NCBI GenBank assembly: GCA_016201085.1
Contig: JACQDO010000199.1
Location: forward strand, 1 to 6,715
Origin: Hyphomicrobiales bacterium
GTDB taxonomy: Bacteria; Pseudomonadota; Alphaproteobacteria; Rhizobiales; Xanthobacteraceae
Direction: 5' to 3'
Length of the DNA: 6,715 nt
In this document: positions 5,418-6,715 of the stretch, one piece after another
Position numbering within the stretch: the first letter of the stretch is position 1
How the letters are laid out: every line of letters begins with the position of its first letter
Made by a program: the position numbers and the translations under genes
Notes under the pieces: model-generated
What the model was told of the DNA's origin: nothing
The model's input: only the letters and a program-made list of their open reading frames with translations
The model's database searches: none

Positions 5418-6635
5418 ATGTCGCCACCAGCCGAAAAGCGCGCGGGTATCCCCGCGATGCTGAAAGACTCGGACTTCGTATGGGAGGACCCGCTCGATCT
5501 GGAGGGCGATCTCAGCGCGCAAGAACGCATGGTACGCGATACCGCGCGCGGCTTCGCGCGCGACTATCTAATGCCAAAGGTAGTCGCCGCCTATCGCAAT
5601 GAAACGTACGACGCGCAGATGCTGCCGGAGATGGGCAAGCTCGGCCTGATCGGCTCGACTTTGCCCGACGCCTATGGCGGCTCAGGCCTGGGTTACGTTG
5701 CATACGGGCTGATCGCGCGCGAAATCGATCGCGTCGACTCGGGCTACCGCTCGATCGTATCGGTGATGGCTTCGCTGGTGATCCATCCGATCTATGCCTA
5801 TGGCAGCGAAGCGCAGCGCCGCAAATTTCTGCCCAAGCTCGCCAGCGGCGAGATGATCGGCTGCTTCGGCCTGACCGAACCCGACCACGGCTCCGATCCC
5901 GGCTCGATGGTGACGCGCGCCGAGAAGGTCGCCGGCGGCTACAAGTTGAACGGCGCCAAGGCCTGGATCACGAATTCGCCGATCGCGGATATCGCGATCG
6001 TGTGGGCCAAGTTCGACGGCGTCATCCGCGGCTTTATCGTCGAGCGCGGCACCAAAGGTTTCTCCACGCCCAAGATCGAAGGCAAGCTAAGCTTGCGCAC
6101 CTCGCTCACCGGCGGGATCGTGCTGCAGGACTGCGTCGTCCCGGAAGACAACATTTTGCCGAACATCGGCGGCTTTGCCGGCCCGTTCGGCTGCCTCAAC
6201 AACGCGCGCTACGGCATCGCCTGGGGCGCCATGGGCGCGGCCGAATTCTGCTGGCACGCGGCGCGGCAATACACGCTCGACCGCAAGCAGTTCGGCCGCC
6301 CGCTCGCCGCCAATCAGCTCATCCAGAAGAAGCTCGCCGACATGCAGACCGAAATCGCGCTCGGCCTGCAAGGCGCGCTGCGGCTCGGCCGCCTGCTGGA
6401 GCAGGGGCGCGCGGCGCCGCCGTCGATCTCGCTGATGAAGCGCAACAATTGCGGCAAGGCGCTCGACATCGCCCGCGTCGCGCGCGACATGCACGGCGGC
6501 AACGGCATCTCGGACGAGTATCACGTGATGCGCGTGCTGGCGAACCTGGAGACGGTGAACACCTACGAGGGCACGCACGACATCCACGCGCTGATTCTCG
6601 GCCGCGCGCAGACCGGAATCCAGGCGTTCATGTGA
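5418..6635 (+). CDS. gcdH: Glutaryl-CoA dehydrogenase
   Basis: 405 residues with full acyl-CoA dehydrogenase architecture and clear GcdH marks. These are [20 protein letters not shown] at 109-128 (R111/S112 correspond to human R94/S95, which bind the glutaryl carboxylate), [11 protein letters not shown] at 150-160, and [20 protein letters not shown] at 381-400, where E384 is the catalytic base (human E370) and Y383 the neighbouring Tyr. GcdH is an FAD enzyme that converts glutaryl-CoA to crotonyl-CoA and CO2, passing electrons to ETF. It serves lysine/tryptophan breakdown and the lower benzoyl-CoA pathway. The residue matching human E87 is D104 here, a conservative change. Start ATG 5418 is preceded by GAGAG at 5407-5411; M14 is a less likely alternative. 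The gap to ubiV is 50 bp, so it may be co-transcribed or have its own control. Confidence 0.95.
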   Translation: MSPPAEKRAGIPAMLKDSDFVWEDPLDLEGDLSAQERMVRDTARGFARDYLMPKVVAAYRNETYDAQMLPEMGKLGLIGSTLPDAYGGSGLGYVAYGLIAREIDRVDSGYRSIVSVMASLVIHPIYAYGSEAQRRKFLPKLASGEMIGCFGLTEPDHGSDPGSMVTRAEKVAGGYKLNGAKAWITNSPIADIAIVWAKFDGVIRGFIVERGTKGFSTPKIEGKLSLRTSLTGGIVLQDCVVPEDNILPNIGGFAGPFGCLNNARYGIAWGAMGAAEFCWHAARQYTLDRKQFGRPLAANQLIQKKLADMQTEIALGLQGALRLGRLLEQGRAAPPSISLMKRNNCGKALDIARVARDMHGGNGISDEYHVMRVLANLETVNTYEGTHDIHALILGRAQTGIQAFM

Positions 6636-6661
6636 GAGCAGCGCGCACCTCTCTCAACGTC

Positions 6662-6715
6662 GTCATGGCCAGGCTTGTCCCGCCTGCGCGGCCGAAGCCG
6701 CTTCGGCGCGGCGAA
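6662..6715. repeat. Partial Rhizobiales-type dispersed intergenic repeat with hairpin
   Basis: GTCATGGCCAGGCTTGTCCC resembles the common Bradyrhizobium/Rhodopseudomonas intergenic repeat (GTCATGGCCGGGCTTGTCCC, from memory). It is followed by the inverted repeat GCCGAAGC-C-GCTTCGGC at 6691-6707. The element is cut by the window edge. The stem could end gcdH transcription, but no T-run is visible. Copy number cannot be judged from one window. Confidence 0.5.

Noticed and set aside
3260..5427. Two long minus-strand open frames (3260-4414 and 4300-5427)
   Set aside because: Both lie opposite ubiT/ubiU/ubiV, whose families are clear. Their translations show no family features and follow the GC-driven mirror pattern.
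1..6715. CRISPR arrays, tRNA/rRNA genes, transposases or attachment sites
   Set aside because: No direct-repeat/spacer series, RNA gene signature or transposase reading frame was seen on either strand.

Overview
The window reads as a high-GC alphaproteobacterium, most likely a Rhizobiales lineage (Bradyrhizobium / Rhodopseudomonas / Rhodoplanes-like). The GC-rich codon use, a FixK/FNR-type box of rhizobial style, and a fragment at the right edge resembling the dispersed 'GTCATGGCC..GGCTTGTCCCG' intergenic repeat of that group all point there. The placement is an inference from style; no marker gene is present. All genes lie on the + strand.

Region 1 (1-2820) is a five-gene run. It starts with the C-terminal 180 residues of a molybdopterin oxidoreductase large subunit of the pyrogallol:phloroglucinol transhydroxylase / resorcinol hydroxylase branch of the DMSO reductase family. 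Two small cupin proteins follow, the first with a full set of metal ligands and the second a related but ligand-poor copy. Next come the iron-sulfur (beta) subunit with the C-terminal Ig-like/Cna-B-like domain typical of transhydroxylase, and then a four-helix DoxX-family membrane protein. The beta subunit lacks four of the cysteines I expect in the three-cluster Pelobacter protein, so its electron wiring looks reduced.

Region 2 (2821-5367) begins with a 72-bp intergenic stretch carrying an FNR/FixK-type box, followed by the overlapping genes ubiT-ubiU-ubiV. These belong to the O2-independent ubiquinone biosynthesis pathway. The box and a -10-like hexamer are spaced so that transcription would start at, or very near, the ubiT ATG. 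UbiV has all four expected cluster cysteines, but UbiU has Gly in place of one of its four.

Region 3 (5418-6635) is gcdH, glutaryl-CoA dehydrogenase, which connects the lower part of anaerobic benzoyl-CoA-type aromatic degradation (and lysine/tryptophan breakdown) to crotonyl-CoA. A perfect 12-bp palindrome lies just upstream. The last 80 bp are intergenic.

Together the genes suggest a block for growth without oxygen on (poly)hydroxylated aromatics: a molybdenum hydroxylase/transhydroxylase acting on phenolic rings, ubiquinone made without O2 for anaerobic respiration or phototrophy, and an acyl-CoA dehydrogenase in the lower pathway. The substrate of the Mo enzyme and the roles of the cupins and the DoxX protein cannot be read from the sequence.
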